DNA from: Rhodanobacter sp. C03
GTDB taxonomy: Bacteria; Pseudomonadota; Gammaproteobacteria; Xanthomonadales; Rhodanobacteraceae
Assembly (NCBI RefSeq): GCF_002001175.1
Contig: NZ_MUNT01000001.1
Span: forward strand, 248,001-312,000
Direction: 5' to 3'
DNA: 64,000 nt
The notes below the pieces were generated by a model. That model searched no databases, was not told the origin of the DNA, and was given only the letters and a program-made list of their open reading frames with translations. Within the stretch, counting starts at the first letter, position 1; each line of letters begins with the position of its first letter. Positions 1-9,329 of this stretch are shown here, in pieces. The position numbers were made by a program, and so were the translations under genes.

Positions 1-110
1 CCGCCCAGCACGATGACCAGGATCGCGGCGAGCCACGCCAGGAATTTCAGCCGGCGCAGCAGCATGCGTTTCCAGAGTGGAGTGGCAGTGACGTTGGTTG
101 ATGGCGGCAT
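1..110 (-). CDS. 5' end of an unidentified membrane-anchored protein (partial)
   Basis: Only the first 36 codons lie in the window; the gene runs off the left edge. The readable start is a polar stretch (MPPSTNVTATPLWKRM) followed by basic residues and a hydrophobic segment from about residue 22, as expected for an N-terminal membrane anchor with the N-terminus inside. It lies downstream of the M1 metallopeptidase on the same strand, separated by about 90 bp that contain a perfect palindrome. Too little is visible to name a family. Confidence 0.5.
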   Translation of the reverse strand, partial: MPPSTNVTATPLWKRMLLRRLKFLAWLAAILVIVLG

Positions 111-143
111 GATGGTTTCTTGAGGGGTCGTGACTGGCAATGC

Positions 144-190
144 GCTCTCCCGTGCGACCGAAGGGATTCCCTTCGGTCGCACGGGAGAGC
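144..190. repeat. 47-bp perfect palindrome (23-bp arms, 1-bp centre)
   Basis: The arms GCTCTCCCGTGCGACCGAAG and its complement run to the centre at base 167 without a mismatch. The palindrome begins 12 bp beyond the stop codon of the M1 peptidase gene. No T-run follows on either strand, so it is not a typical intrinsic terminator, though the RNA hairpin could still protect or process the mRNA end. Confidence 0.85.
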
Positions 191-202
191 TGGGAGTTGT
201 GA

Positions 203-2062
203 CTACTGCGCTTTCTTCGCCTTGGCGACGAGATCTTCCACCACCTGCTGGGTCAGCGGGTGGTAGCCGGCCTTGGCCTTGGCGTAGACCTGTTCGGCGT
301 AGGCCAGGCCACCTGGTGTTCCGACCAGGGCTTTGTACAACGGCACGGTCAGATACAGCCGGCCGATACGGATCATGTGCTCGGCCGCCGCCGGCCAGAC
401 GGCCTTGTCGCCGGCGGCGATCGCATGGCTGTACCAGCGCATGCCGATCTCGGCGTTCGGCGTACCGGTGAGATGCCAGGCGGTGTCGAGCTGCTGGATC
501 CTGGCCAGCGGGGTGACATCCGGCAGGCGGTCGAGGAAGTACATCCATTCCTGCGTGTTCCAGCCCTTCGCATCGAGCTTGTCGGCACTCAGCTGGTCAG
601 CGAGAAAGGCCGTGCGCTCGTGGTCGATGGCGTCGAAATGCGGCGAATCGGGTAGCGGCGCATCCTTCGGGATGCCGCTGCCGTAGACCCAGTCGTGCAC
701 CTCGGCCCAGCTCATCTTGCCGGGGTACTTCTCGATCAGGTTCGGCTTCATGTAGTCGAGCATCTGCTCGGTGGTGATGCTCTGGAACGCGAAGTGGTTG
801 AAGTAGCCCTTGAGGTAGTCGTCGAACGTGGCGCGGCCGAAACGCTGTTCCAGCGTGCGCAGGAACCACGAACCCTTGTCGTAGGCAACGTCGGACAGCG
901 AATCGTCGGCGTCGATGCCGCGCGGGTCCGGGGCCAGCTTCTGCGAATTGGCCGGCATTGCGCCGATCTCCTTCTGCAGCGCGCGGGCCGAGAGCAGTGC
1001 CTCCTCGTCGGCCAGGCCCTTGCCGTACAGCGCCTCGGTGATGCGGCCCTGCACGTAGGTGGTGACACCTTCGTTGAGCCAGATGTCGCGCCACGACGCG
1101 GCGGTGACCAGGTTGCCCGACCACGAATGTGCCAACTCATGCGCGACCAGCGAGACCAGGCTCTTGTCGCCGACCAGCACGGTCGGCGTGGCGAACGTCA
1201 TGTCCGGGTTTTCCATGCCGCCGTACGGGAACGATGGCGGCAGCACCAGGATGTCGTAGCGGCCCCAGCGGTACGGGCCGTACAGCTTCTCGGCGGTGGC
1301 GATCATCTGTTCGGTGTCCTCGAACTCGTGCGCCGCCTTGCTGACCACCGAAGGCTCGGCATACACGGCCGAGCGCGGGCCGGTTTCCTTCACCGCGATA
1401 TCGCCGGCGCCGATCGCCAGCAGGTAGGACGGGATCGGATGCGGCTGGTCGAACGAGTAGTCGCCATTCAACGGATGCTTCGCATCGTTGAGCGCGCTCA
1501 TCACCACGCGCACATCCTTCGGCGCGGTGACGTGGGCGGTGTAGGAGAAACGGATCGCCGGCGAATCCTGCAGCGGCACCCACGAGCGCGCATGGATCGA
1601 CTCGGACTGCGAGAACATGAAGGGCAGTTTCTTGTCCGCCGTCTGCGCTGGGGTCAGCCACTGCAGGCCGGAAGCGTCCGGTGATGTGGTGTAGACGATG
1701 CGCACCTGCGCCGGATGCGTCGGCGTGGCGATGGTGAGCTTCTCGCCGAGCTGCTTGTCGCGTGGTGCCAGCGCATATTTCAGCGGCGTGGTCTTGCCGT
1801 CGGCGCCGAGCGCTTCGATCTTCGCGATCTTCAGGTCACGCGTGTCCAGCACCAGCGACGTGGCCTGCGGGTTCTTCCAGTCCAGCTTCAGCGTGGCCCG
1901 GCCGTCGAGTTGCTTGTGCGGGAAGTCCAGCTTCAGGTCGAGGTCGAGATGGGTCACGACCACCTGGTCCGGCTGCGCATAGGAGTGCGGCTCGCTGGCA
2001 TGGGCGGCCAGCGGCAGCATCAGCGTGCCGAAGGCGAGGATGGGCAGAAGGCGCATGGGCAA
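203..2062 (-). CDS. Secreted M1-family zinc metallopeptidase (leukotriene A4 hydrolase/aminopeptidase type)
   Basis: The 619-residue product starts with a Sec signal peptide (cleavage probably after AHA, residue 22). The gluzincin signature is complete: the substrate-binding GGMEN at 281-285, HELAH at 308-312 supplying two zinc-ligand histidines and the catalytic Glu309, and Glu331 of the WLNEG motif as third ligand. Length and layout (N-terminal beta domain, catalytic domain, C-terminal helical domain) match bacterial LTA4H-like aminopeptidases rather than the longer PepN. The expected role is removal of N-terminal amino acids from peptides in the periplasm. Whether it also hydrolyses epoxides cannot be read from sequence. 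It is one of several extracytoplasmic peptidases in the first 11 kb. Confidence 0.9.
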   Translation of the reverse strand: MPMRLLPILAFGTLMLPLAAHASEPHSYAQPDQVVVTHLDLDLKLDFPHKQLDGRATLKLDWKNPQATSLVLDTRDLKIAKIEALGADGKTTPLKYALAPRDKQLGEKLTIATPTHPAQVRIVYTTSPDASGLQWLTPAQTADKKLPFMFSQSESIHARSWVPLQDSPAIRFSYTAHVTAPKDVRVVMSALNDAKHPLNGDYSFDQPHPIPSYLLAIGAGDIAVKETGPRSAVYAEPSVVSKAAHEFEDTEQMIATAEKLYGPYRWGRYDILVLPPSFPYGGMENPDMTFATPTVLVGDKSLVSLVAHELAHSWSGNLVTAASWRDIWLNEGVTTYVQGRITEALYGKGLADEEALLSARALQKEIGAMPANSQKLAPDPRGIDADDSLSDVAYDKGSWFLRTLEQRFGRATFDDYLKGYFNHFAFQSITTEQMLDYMKPNLIEKYPGKMSWAEVHDWVYGSGIPKDAPLPDSPHFDAIDHERTAFLADQLSADKLDAKGWNTQEWMYFLDRLPDVTPLARIQQLDTAWHLTGTPNAEIGMRWYSHAIAAGDKAVWPAAAEHMIRIGRLYLTVPLYKALVGTPGGLAYAEQVYAKAKAGYHPLTQQVVEDLVAKAKKAQ

Positions 2063-2130
2063 GTCTCGGGCCGTAAAACGCCGAGTATGCCATCGCCGCC
2101 GCCAGGGCCGCCTGTGGCGGAAGTTCGCCT

Positions 2131-2832
2131 TTACGGCAATTCATTCACCGAATGCGGGTCGATCGCATACGGGTGCATGCAGGCAAGGAACCCCGGCTGC
2201 GCCTCGATTCGCGCGATCCAGTCGCGGAAGTGCGGGTGGGCATCCAGCGACAGCCCGGCTTCCCCGGCAAGGCTGGCGTAGGCGAACAGCGCCATGTCGG
2301 CGATGGTGTAGTGGTCGCCGGCGATGAAGGGCCGGATCGCCAGCTCGCGTTCCAGAATGTCCAGCGTGCGTTGTGCGCCGGCGCGCTTGCCCGCGACCAG
2401 TTCGGGCGAACGGCGCGACAGCTTGCCGGTCATCGTCCAGTGGCGCAGCGCCCCGATCACCGACTCCACCCGCTCCTGTTCGAAATGCAGCCACTGCTGC
2501 ACCTTCGCGCGCTCGAACGGATCGCGCGGCAGGTACGGCGTGCCTTCGGCGAGATACGCGAGGATCGCATTCGATTCGGCGAGTACACGGCCGTCATCGA
2601 GCCGGATCGCCGGTACCGTGCCGGTCGGGCTGATCTGGCGGTAAGTGGCCGTCTGGCCCTCGCCTTCGAAGATGCTTACCGGCACCGTGCGGTACGGTCG
2701 GTCAAGCTGATTCAGCAGCAAACGCACCTTCCAGGCGTTCTGCGAGGGAAGGTAGTCGAACAGGGTCAGCACGGGTGGTGTTCCGAAGGAAGCGGGAAGC
2801 ACAGTCTTGGTGCACGCCGCGGTATCCGCCAT
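2131..2832 (-). CDS. Glutathione S-transferase family protein
   Basis: The 233-residue protein has a thioredoxin-fold N-terminal domain (from VLTLFDY near residue 21, with the cis-Pro region SPTGTVPAIRL and the ESNAILAYL glutathione-binding segment) followed by an all-helical C-terminal domain with the conserved TIADMALFAY motif. About 19 residues before the first strand are unusual; an in-frame GTG at the domain edge could be the real start. The substrate is unknown. Stop is 68 bp from the M1 peptidase start on the same strand. The divergent region 2833-3024 separates it from the plus-strand serine hydrolase. Confidence 0.85.
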   Translation of the reverse strand: MADTAACTKTVLPASFGTPPVLTLFDYLPSQNAWKVRLLLNQLDRPYRTVPVSIFEGEGQTATYRQISPTGTVPAIRLDDGRVLAESNAILAYLAEGTPYLPRDPFERAKVQQWLHFEQERVESVIGALRHWTMTGKLSRRSPELVAGKRAGAQRTLDILERELAIRPFIAGDHYTIADMALFAYASLAGEAGLSLDAHPHFRDWIARIEAQPGFLACMHPYAIDPHSVNELP

Positions 2833-3024
2833 CCGTTTCTTGCGCGCGTTATCGATACGCCGGATGGCGAACGACCTGCCTGGCGCAGCTTGTCGCCGGT
2901 GCCGATGAACGATTCGGTGATTTCCGTCTCAAACGAAATGATGCCCAGCGGCATGTCATTGACGAAAGTCCCACAGTCAACGTCACTACAATCCCCAGCT
3001 TGAAAGCCGCCCGGAGTTGCGCCG

Positions 3025-4989
3025 ATGAGACGCCTGTCATGCATGCTTGTGTCCGCGGCTTTTTCGCTGGTTGCGTCGCTCGGCGTGGCGCAGCAGATCC
3101 AGATCCATCCCTTGCCCGATCAAGCGCCGGCGATTCCGGTGCCGCTCGGCGCGCATGAGCTGACCGCGGCGGATGCGGAGGCCTGGCTCGATGGCCTGTT
3201 TCCCTACGGCTTGAAGAAGAACAACCTCGCCGGCGCGGTGGTCGTGGTGGTCAAGGATGGCCAGATCCTGCTGGCCAAGGGCTACGGTTATGCCGACGTG
3301 GCGGCGAAGAAGCCGGTCGATCCGGCGATCACGCTGTTCCGCCCCGGCTCGATTTCCAAGACCTTCACCTGGACCGCCGTGATGCAGCTGGTCGAGCAGC
3401 ACAAGCTCGATCTCGATCAGGACGTGAACAAGTACCTCGACTTCACCATCCCGCCGCGCGACGGCAAGCCGATCACGCTACGCGATCTGATGACGCATAC
3501 GCCGGGCTTGGAGGAAACCGCCAAGAACCTGTTTGCCGCCGATCCCGCATCGCTCATGAGCAACGAAGCCTGGTTGAAGGAGTGGATTCCCGCGCGCATC
3601 TATCCACCGGGTGAAGTCGCGGCTTACTCGAACTACGGGGCCGCGCTGGCCGGCTATATCGTGCAGCGCGTGTCGGGCCAGCCGTTCGACAGCTACATCG
3701 AGCAGCACATCCTCCAGCCACTCGGCATGCGGCATGCGACGTTCCGCCAGCCGTTGCCGGCACCGTTCAAGGCCGACATGGCCTTGAGTTACGCGCAGGC
3801 CAGCGCGTCACCACGACCGTTCGAGCTGATTCCAGCCGCGCCGGCCGGCGGCATGTCGGTCAGCGGCGAGGACATGGGCCGCTTCATGATCGCCCAGCTG
3901 CAGGATGGCCGTTATGCCGACGCGCAGATTCTGCGTCCGGAAACCGCGAAGCAGATGCACGACTTCACCCGCTATTCGGTACCCGGCCTGTTGCCGATCG
4001 CGCTCGGCTTCTATCACATGGATCGCAATGGCCAGGACATCATCGGCCACGGCGGCGACACCGAACTGTTCCACAGCGAACTGATGCTGTTCATGCGGCA
4101 GAACGTGGGCGTGTTTGTTTCCATCGACGGCGCTGGCGATGGCGGCCTGCGCCGGCAGTTGCTCGACGGTTTCGCCGATCGTTACTTCCCGGCGCCGCCG
4201 GGGGTAGCACAGCCGACGCTGGCCAGTGCGCGCGGGGACGGCGCCCTGCTGGTCGGGCGCTACCTCAGCAGCCGCGTCTCGGTTTCCAGTTTCCTGGCGA
4301 TGTCGAACCTGCTGTCGCAGTCGACGATCTCGATGAACCAGGATGGCACCCTCGTGACGCCCGCTTTCAAGAACCTGGCGGGTCAGCCACGGCACTGGCG
4401 TGAAGTGGCACCGATGATGTGGCGCGATGTCGACGGCGGTAGCCATCTCAGTGCCGTCATGCAGAACGGCAAGTTGCGCTGGCTTTCGATCGATGAAGGT
4501 GCGCCGGTGGTGGTGTTCATGCCGGTGCCGGGTTGGCAGTCGGCCGCGTGGAACCTGCCGCTGCTGGTTGCTGCCCTGCTGGTGTTCCTGCTGACCGCAT
4601 TGCTGTGGCCGGTGGCCGCCGTCGTGCGCTGGCGCTGCGGCAAGCCGTTCGCGCTACAGGGCACCGCGAAGCGCTGGTACCGGGGGAGCCGCGTGGCGGC
4701 GATCGCGCACCTGCTGTTCTTCGGCGGCTGGGCCTATGTAGTGGTGCAGATGAACGCCCATATCGCGAACATGAGCAATCGCTATGACGGCACGCTGCGC
4801 GTGATCCAGCTGATCGGCGTGCTGGCCATTCTCGGCACCGTCGCCGTGCTCGCAAATGCGCGTTGTGCCTGGCATGAGCCGGGCGGCTGGTGGCGCAAGT
4901 TGAACAGCACGGCACTCGTGCTCGCCTGCTGCGCCACCCTCTGGTTCGCCTTCAGCCTGCATCTGCTGAATCTGCATTTGAACTACTGA
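3025..4989 (+). CDS. Serine hydrolase of the class C beta-lactamase family with C-terminal membrane domain
   Basis: The 654-residue protein has a signal peptide (residues 1-22), then a penicillin-binding-protein-like catalytic domain: SISK at 109-112 (nucleophile Ser109, Lys112), YSN at 201-203, and HGG at 342-344 replacing the KTG box. From about residue 505 onward four hydrophobic segments suggest a membrane domain, so the enzyme is probably tethered with its active site in the periplasm. Such proteins hydrolyse peptides or esters, and beta-lactam hydrolysis cannot be inferred. GGAG sits 9 bases before the ATG, supporting this start. Confidence 0.85.
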   Translation: MRRLSCMLVSAAFSLVASLGVAQQIQIHPLPDQAPAIPVPLGAHELTAADAEAWLDGLFPYGLKKNNLAGAVVVVVKDGQILLAKGYGYADVAAKKPVDPAITLFRPGSISKTFTWTAVMQLVEQHKLDLDQDVNKYLDFTIPPRDGKPITLRDLMTHTPGLEETAKNLFAADPASLMSNEAWLKEWIPARIYPPGEVAAYSNYGAALAGYIVQRVSGQPFDSYIEQHILQPLGMRHATFRQPLPAPFKADMALSYAQASASPRPFELIPAAPAGGMSVSGEDMGRFMIAQLQDGRYADAQILRPETAKQMHDFTRYSVPGLLPIALGFYHMDRNGQDIIGHGGDTELFHSELMLFMRQNVGVFVSIDGAGDGGLRRQLLDGFADRYFPAPPGVAQPTLASARGDGALLVGRYLSSRVSVSSFLAMSNLLSQSTISMNQDGTLVTPAFKNLAGQPRHWREVAPMMWRDVDGGSHLSAVMQNGKLRWLSIDEGAPVVVFMPVPGWQSAAWNLPLLVAALLVFLLTALLWPVAAVVRWRCGKPFALQGTAKRWYRGSRVAAIAHLLFFGGWAYVVVQMNAHIANMSNRYDGTLRVIQLIGVLAILGTVAVLANARCAWHEPGGWWRKLNSTALVLACCATLWFAFSLHLLNLHLNY

Positions 4990-5045
4990 GGCGCATGCGC
5001 CGGATGTCGAGCCCGTTGCCGGTTTGCGTAACGTACGAAGTCGCG

Positions 5046-5996
5046 TCAGCCGTAGCGATCCGCCAGCTTGTCGGTGGCCTGCACCAGTTGATCGACGATC
5101 GCAGGCTCCGACGCGGCGTGGCCGGCCAGCACGATATGGAACTCGGCTTCCGGCCAGGCGTCATGCAGGTCGCAGGCGCTTTTCGCGGGACAGATGATGT
5201 CGTAGCGGCCGTGCACGATGGTGGCGGGGATGTGCCGGATCTTCACCACGTCGCGCAATAGCTGATCCGGTTCGAGCCAGCACAGGTTACGGAAGTAATG
5301 CGCCTCGATCCGCGCCAGGCTCAGCGCGACCGCGGGTGCGGCGAAGCTCGCCTCGGTCTCCGGGCTTTCTTCCAGCGTGATGCTGCCGCCTTCCCAAGCG
5401 CCCCATGCCTGCGCCGCGGCGAGCCGCACGGCTTCATCGTCCGAACTGAGCCGGCGCCAGTAGGCTTCCATCATCTCGCCGCGTTCTTCCGCTGGAATCG
5501 CCGCGGCGTAGCGCTGCCACTTCTCCGGCAGGATCCACGACACGCCGCCTTCCTCGTAGAACCAGCGGATCTCCGCCGGCCGGCACAGGAAGATGCCGCG
5601 CAGTACCAGGCCGAGCACGCGTTCTGGATGCGTCTGCGCATACGCCAGTCCCAGCGTGGAACCCCAGGAGCCGCCGAACACCACCCAGCGTTCGATGCCG
5701 AGCGCCTCGCGGATCGCCTCGATGTCGGCGACCACATGCCAGGTGGTGTTGTCGGTGAGGTCGGCGAACGGGGTGGAGCGACCGGCGCCGCGCTGGTCGA
5801 ACAGCACGATGCGGTAGCGCGCCGGATCGAAGAAGCGCCGATGATAGGTCGCCAGCCCCGCGCCGGGGCCACCATGCAGGAAGATCACCGGCAGGCCGGC
5901 GGGGTTGCCGCATTCCTCCACGTACAGCGTGTGGGTCGCATCGACCGCGAGGCGATGGGTCCGGTACGGCTCGATCTCGGGATACATCTCGCGCAT
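5046..5996 (-). CDS. pip: Proline iminopeptidase
   Basis: A 316-residue alpha/beta hydrolase (peptidase S33) with the family hallmarks: oxyanion motif HGGPGAG at 41-47, FDQRGAGRS, and the nucleophile elbow GGSWGS with Ser110. Near the C-terminus HGRYDIICP carries the acid and AGHAASEP the histidine. It has no signal peptide, so it is expected to release N-terminal proline from di- and tripeptides in the cytoplasm. An alternative start three codons downstream would give the N-terminus MYPEIEPYRTH. It lies 25 bp behind the phosphoesterase gene, at the end of a likely minus-strand transcription unit that includes two carboxypeptidases. Confidence 0.93.
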   Translation of the reverse strand: MREMYPEIEPYRTHRLAVDATHTLYVEECGNPAGLPVIFLHGGPGAGLATYHRRFFDPARYRIVLFDQRGAGRSTPFADLTDNTTWHVVADIEAIREALGIERWVVFGGSWGSTLGLAYAQTHPERVLGLVLRGIFLCRPAEIRWFYEEGGVSWILPEKWQRYAAAIPAEERGEMMEAYWRRLSSDDEAVRLAAAQAWGAWEGGSITLEESPETEASFAAPAVALSLARIEAHYFRNLCWLEPDQLLRDVVKIRHIPATIVHGRYDIICPAKSACDLHDAWPEAEFHIVLAGHAASEPAIVDQLVQATDKLADRYG

Positions 5997-6021
5997 GGCG
6001 GTAAGTCCGGTAAGGCGGTGG

Positions 6022-7719
6022 TCAGCTGATGTCGAATTGCAGCGCCGCGGTGAGGTCGCCCGGTGGCGGTCCGCCCGCGGCGATCATGGCCTGGTCGCGC
6101 ATGACGATGCCGGGCAGCTTCGCCAGCCCGAAGCGGCGGGTGAGGAAACGCTGGATCGAGCCGGTGTCGTAGATGGTGTGGTCGACGAAACCCTTCTTCG
6201 CGAACGGCGACACGAGCAGCGCGGGGATGCGCGAACCCGGTCCCCAGCGATCACCCTTCGGTGGCGCCACGTGATCCCACCAGCCCCCGTTCTCGTCGAC
6301 CGTGATCACTACCAGCATGTGCGGCCATTGCGGACTTTTCTGCAGCGCCTCGACGATGCGTGCGAGGTGGCGATCGCCGGCTTCCACACTGGAGTAGCCG
6401 GCATGCATGTTCAGGTCACCCTGCGGCTTGTAGAACGACACCGGTGGCAGCGTGCCGGCCTCGATCGCGGCGATGAAATGGTTGCCGTTGGCGCTCTCGC
6501 CGATGCCGGCATCGCGCAGGTGCTGCTGCCGCGCCGGCGTGCCCGGCGCGAAATTCTGGAAGTAGTTGAACGGCTGATGATGGATCTGGAAATTCGGACT
6601 TTCCGGAAACACGTGATGGTCGCCGTCACCATGTCCATCCAGCGCAAGCTGCCAGCCGCCGGCATACCAGGCCCAGTCGACCCCGGCGGCCGAGAGCGTA
6701 TCGCCGATGGTCAGGTGCACCTGCGGCGGCAGCGTGGTCGGGCTGTCGGCATCGGCCAGCTGCGGATTGTGCGCATCGTGGTTGAACGCGGGTGCGTAGG
6801 CCGGGCCGATCGTGTTCACTGCCCAGAAGTCGGGCGTCAGCGCATCGGGCGCGGCGAACTTCGCGCGGCCCTGCATCGCGCTGACTGGCGTATTGTCGGT
6901 CAGTACCGGGCGGATCCCGGTGGGATCGTCGCCTTCGACCTGGGCCAGCTGGAATTTCCCCGGGCGCTGTTCCGCGTCCGGGTAGAACGGCGGCTGTGCA
7001 GCGACCAGGTATTGATGGTTGAGGAACGAACCGCCGAAGGCGCCCATGAAGAAGTTGTCGCACAAGGTGTACTGCTGCGCGAGTTGCCACAGCCGCAGGT
7101 TGTCCGCGTTGTTCGCATAGTGGCCCATCACCATCGCGCCGGTATTGCCCCAGGCGACGAAACCATCGTTCCTGCCGCCATTGATCTGCAGCTGGTTTTC
7201 GTAGAAACGATGGACCAGGTCGCGCGTGACCACGCCTTGCGGCAGTGGCGCGCCGTCCGGCGTATGCAGGGCAAACGGCCGGTTCGGCAGGCCGGTGATC
7301 GCATCCTCGCCGATCTGGTAGTGCTGGCCATCGACGTTTTGTACATGGGGTGCCAGCCCGCCCCAGATCGGCGGCAAGGTGGTGAGCAGGCTGCCGTCGC
7401 GATCGCGCTGGCGGTATTCGGGCGAATCGAGGTCCTTCAGCGGCTGCGCCAGCCCGGGGAAGTGTGCGAACAGGTTGTTGAAGCTGCGGTTCTCCGCGTA
7501 CAGCACCACCACCTGCTGGATGTGCTGGCGCAGCAAGGTGTCGAGCGTGTTCGCACTCGTCTCGGATGCAGCTGGCCGGCTTTCATCGGGCGCCCGACAG
7601 CTGCCCAGGCTCAGTACCGCACCGGCCAGTGCGATGCCACCGAGCAGGCGCCGGCGTTCGGGATTGAGTGGGGCGTCGTCAGCCGCCACCGGCGGCTGGT
7701 CAGTGGGCTTGCGGGTCAT
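6022..7719 (-). CDS. Tat-exported lipoprotein phosphoesterase (acid phosphatase/phospholipase C family)
   Basis: The 565-residue protein belongs to the phosphoesterase family of the alkaline phosphatase superfamily. ENRSFNN near residue 75 is the usual metal-binding/nucleophile segment, and DENGGWWDHV with following HVAPP supplies the distal metal site. The N-terminus has an RRRLLGG twin-arginine motif (about 22-28) and a lipobox LGSC with Cys41, so export folded through Tat and lipid anchoring are predicted. The substrate (phosphomonoester or phospholipid) is not decided by sequence. It lies 31 bp downstream of the S10 peptidase pair and 25 bp upstream of pip on the same strand. Confidence 0.85.
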   Translation of the reverse strand: MTRKPTDQPPVAADDAPLNPERRRLLGGIALAGAVLSLGSCRAPDESRPAASETSANTLDTLLRQHIQQVVVLYAENRSFNNLFAHFPGLAQPLKDLDSPEYRQRDRDGSLLTTLPPIWGGLAPHVQNVDGQHYQIGEDAITGLPNRPFALHTPDGAPLPQGVVTRDLVHRFYENQLQINGGRNDGFVAWGNTGAMVMGHYANNADNLRLWQLAQQYTLCDNFFMGAFGGSFLNHQYLVAAQPPFYPDAEQRPGKFQLAQVEGDDPTGIRPVLTDNTPVSAMQGRAKFAAPDALTPDFWAVNTIGPAYAPAFNHDAHNPQLADADSPTTLPPQVHLTIGDTLSAAGVDWAWYAGGWQLALDGHGDGDHHVFPESPNFQIHHQPFNYFQNFAPGTPARQQHLRDAGIGESANGNHFIAAIEAGTLPPVSFYKPQGDLNMHAGYSSVEAGDRHLARIVEALQKSPQWPHMLVVITVDENGGWWDHVAPPKGDRWGPGSRIPALLVSPFAKKGFVDHTIYDTGSIQRFLTRRFGLAKLPGIVMRDQAMIAAGGPPPGDLTAALQFDIS

Positions 7720-7750
7720 CGGATCGGTCGATTGGGTTCAGCTTCCGATT

Positions 7751-9313
7751 CTAGGACTGTGGCGCCGTCTCGTCATAGAAGCGTGCCAGATCCGCCTTGA
7801 CCTGCTTCAGCGCATCCACGTCGAAATAGATCATGTGCCCGGACGGGTAGAAGCCGAATTCGATGTTCTTGCGGATCGCCGGGTCGAGGCCGAGATGGCC
7901 GAGATCGAACTCGGTGGCATAGAACGGCGTGGCGAGGTCGTAGTAGCCGTTGGCCGAGAACACTTTCAGGTGCGGATTGCGACGCATTGCGTCGGACAGA
8001 TCGGTGCCGACGTACGGTGCCTGGGTGAAGCCGTGACCACCCTTGCGCTTCCAGTCCCAGCCACTGTTGATCACGCCGTAGTTGTTCGGCAGGTACGCAT
8101 GGTCACCGGTGTACTTCAGCTCGCTCTCGGCGTACTGGTTGAACGCGGCCAGGTAGGCGCCGGTGGCGGCGTCGCTGGCAGCATCGCCGTCGGGCGTCTC
8201 GCCGGCGGCATCCGGATCGATGCCTTCGAAACGGCCATCCAGACGTCCGACCGTGCGGCGCTGGTCACGCAGCAGCTCCTTGCGGAAGCGGCTGGGATCG
8301 ATGCGCAGGTTGGCCTGCTTGATATAGGTCGGCGACAGGCCGATGTACTGGCTCAGCTGGTTGGCGATGCGGTCGGCCTCGGCCGGCTCGATCGCATCGC
8401 CCTTGGCCAGCGCCAGCGTGTAGTCGGTATCGGCGAAATGGCGCACGCCGGCGAGGAAGCTGGCGATGTCGGCCGGCTTGTTGGGAACCTTGTTGTGGTA
8501 CCAGGCGATCGCCGCCTCGGTTGGCAGGTTGACGATGAAGGCATGGTCGATGCCGGTGCTGGACCACACGTTGAAGTCGAGGATCGAGGACATCAGCACG
8601 ACGCCATTGAACTCCATGCCCTGCTCCTGGAGCAGCTTCACCAGCACCGCCGAGCGGGTGGTGCCGTAGCTCTCGCCGAACAGGAACTTCGGCGAATTCC
8701 AGCGATGGTTGTCGCCAATGTAGCGGGTGATGAACTTGGCGAACGCGTCGGCGTCCTGATCCACACCATAGAAATCCTTGCCCTTGGCCTCGCCGACCAG
8801 CTGCGAGTAGCCGGTGCCGGGCGCGTCGATGAAGACCAGATCGGTCTTGTCGAGCAGGCTGTAGTCGTTCGGCACGGTTTCATACGGCGGCGGCGGAATC
8901 GGCTGGTCGCCGCGGTTGGCCACGCGCACCGGGCCGAACGAGCCCATGTGCAGCCACATGCTCGACGAGCCGGGGCCGCCGTTGTACATGAAAGTCACCG
9001 GCCGCTTGCCCGGCTTGCCGTCATCCACGGTGTAGGCGACGTAGAACACGCTGACCGTGGGCTTGTCCTTGTCGTCCTTGATCAGCAAGGTGCCTGCGGT
9101 GGCCTTGTAGCTGACCGTGCGATTGCCGATGCGCACGCTGTGCTTGCTGACCACGGCATGTTCGGGCGGGATCGGCAGCTCATCCTTCTTGCTGTCCTTG
9201 TCGGTCTGCGCCGTCTTGGTCGCATCCTTCGGTGTCGTGTCGTCGGCATGGACGGGACTGCCGAGGGTCAGCAGCAGGGCGAGGACGAGTGGGGCGAATG
9301 AGGATCGACGCAT
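7751..9313 (-). CDS. Secreted S10-family serine carboxypeptidase-like protein (second of a tandem pair)
   Basis: A 520-residue protein with a signal peptide ending at VHA (residue 23), then a charged Lys/Asp-rich linker to about residue 47. The S10 fold is recognised by NGGPGSSSMW at 111-120 (oxyanion region), nucleophile elbow GESYGT with Ser215, Asp in GYYDLATPF and His in PSGHMIYF. It should act on peptide C-termini outside the cytoplasm. It begins 16 bp after its paralogue, and the two share most motifs across their full length, so this is a tandem gene duplication. Confidence 0.9.
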   Translation of the reverse strand: MRRSSFAPLVLALLLTLGSPVHADDTTPKDATKTAQTDKDSKKDELPIPPEHAVVSKHSVRIGNRTVSYKATAGTLLIKDDKDKPTVSVFYVAYTVDDGKPGKRPVTFMYNGGPGSSSMWLHMGSFGPVRVANRGDQPIPPPPYETVPNDYSLLDKTDLVFIDAPGTGYSQLVGEAKGKDFYGVDQDADAFAKFITRYIGDNHRWNSPKFLFGESYGTTRSAVLVKLLQEQGMEFNGVVLMSSILDFNVWSSTGIDHAFIVNLPTEAAIAWYHNKVPNKPADIASFLAGVRHFADTDYTLALAKGDAIEPAEADRIANQLSQYIGLSPTYIKQANLRIDPSRFRKELLRDQRRTVGRLDGRFEGIDPDAAGETPDGDAASDAATGAYLAAFNQYAESELKYTGDHAYLPNNYGVINSGWDWKRKGGHGFTQAPYVGTDLSDAMRRNPHLKVFSANGYYDLATPFYATEFDLGHLGLDPAIRKNIEFGFYPSGHMIYFDVDALKQVKADLARFYDETAPQS

Positions 9314-9329
9314 GGTGGATGGTTCCGTG

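Noticed and set aside
5905-9301. Two open frames of over 600 codons antisense to the phosphoesterase and S10 peptidase genes
   Set aside because: Same GC-driven effect. The minus-strand genes have full catalytic motifs and signal peptides; the plus-strand frames have none.
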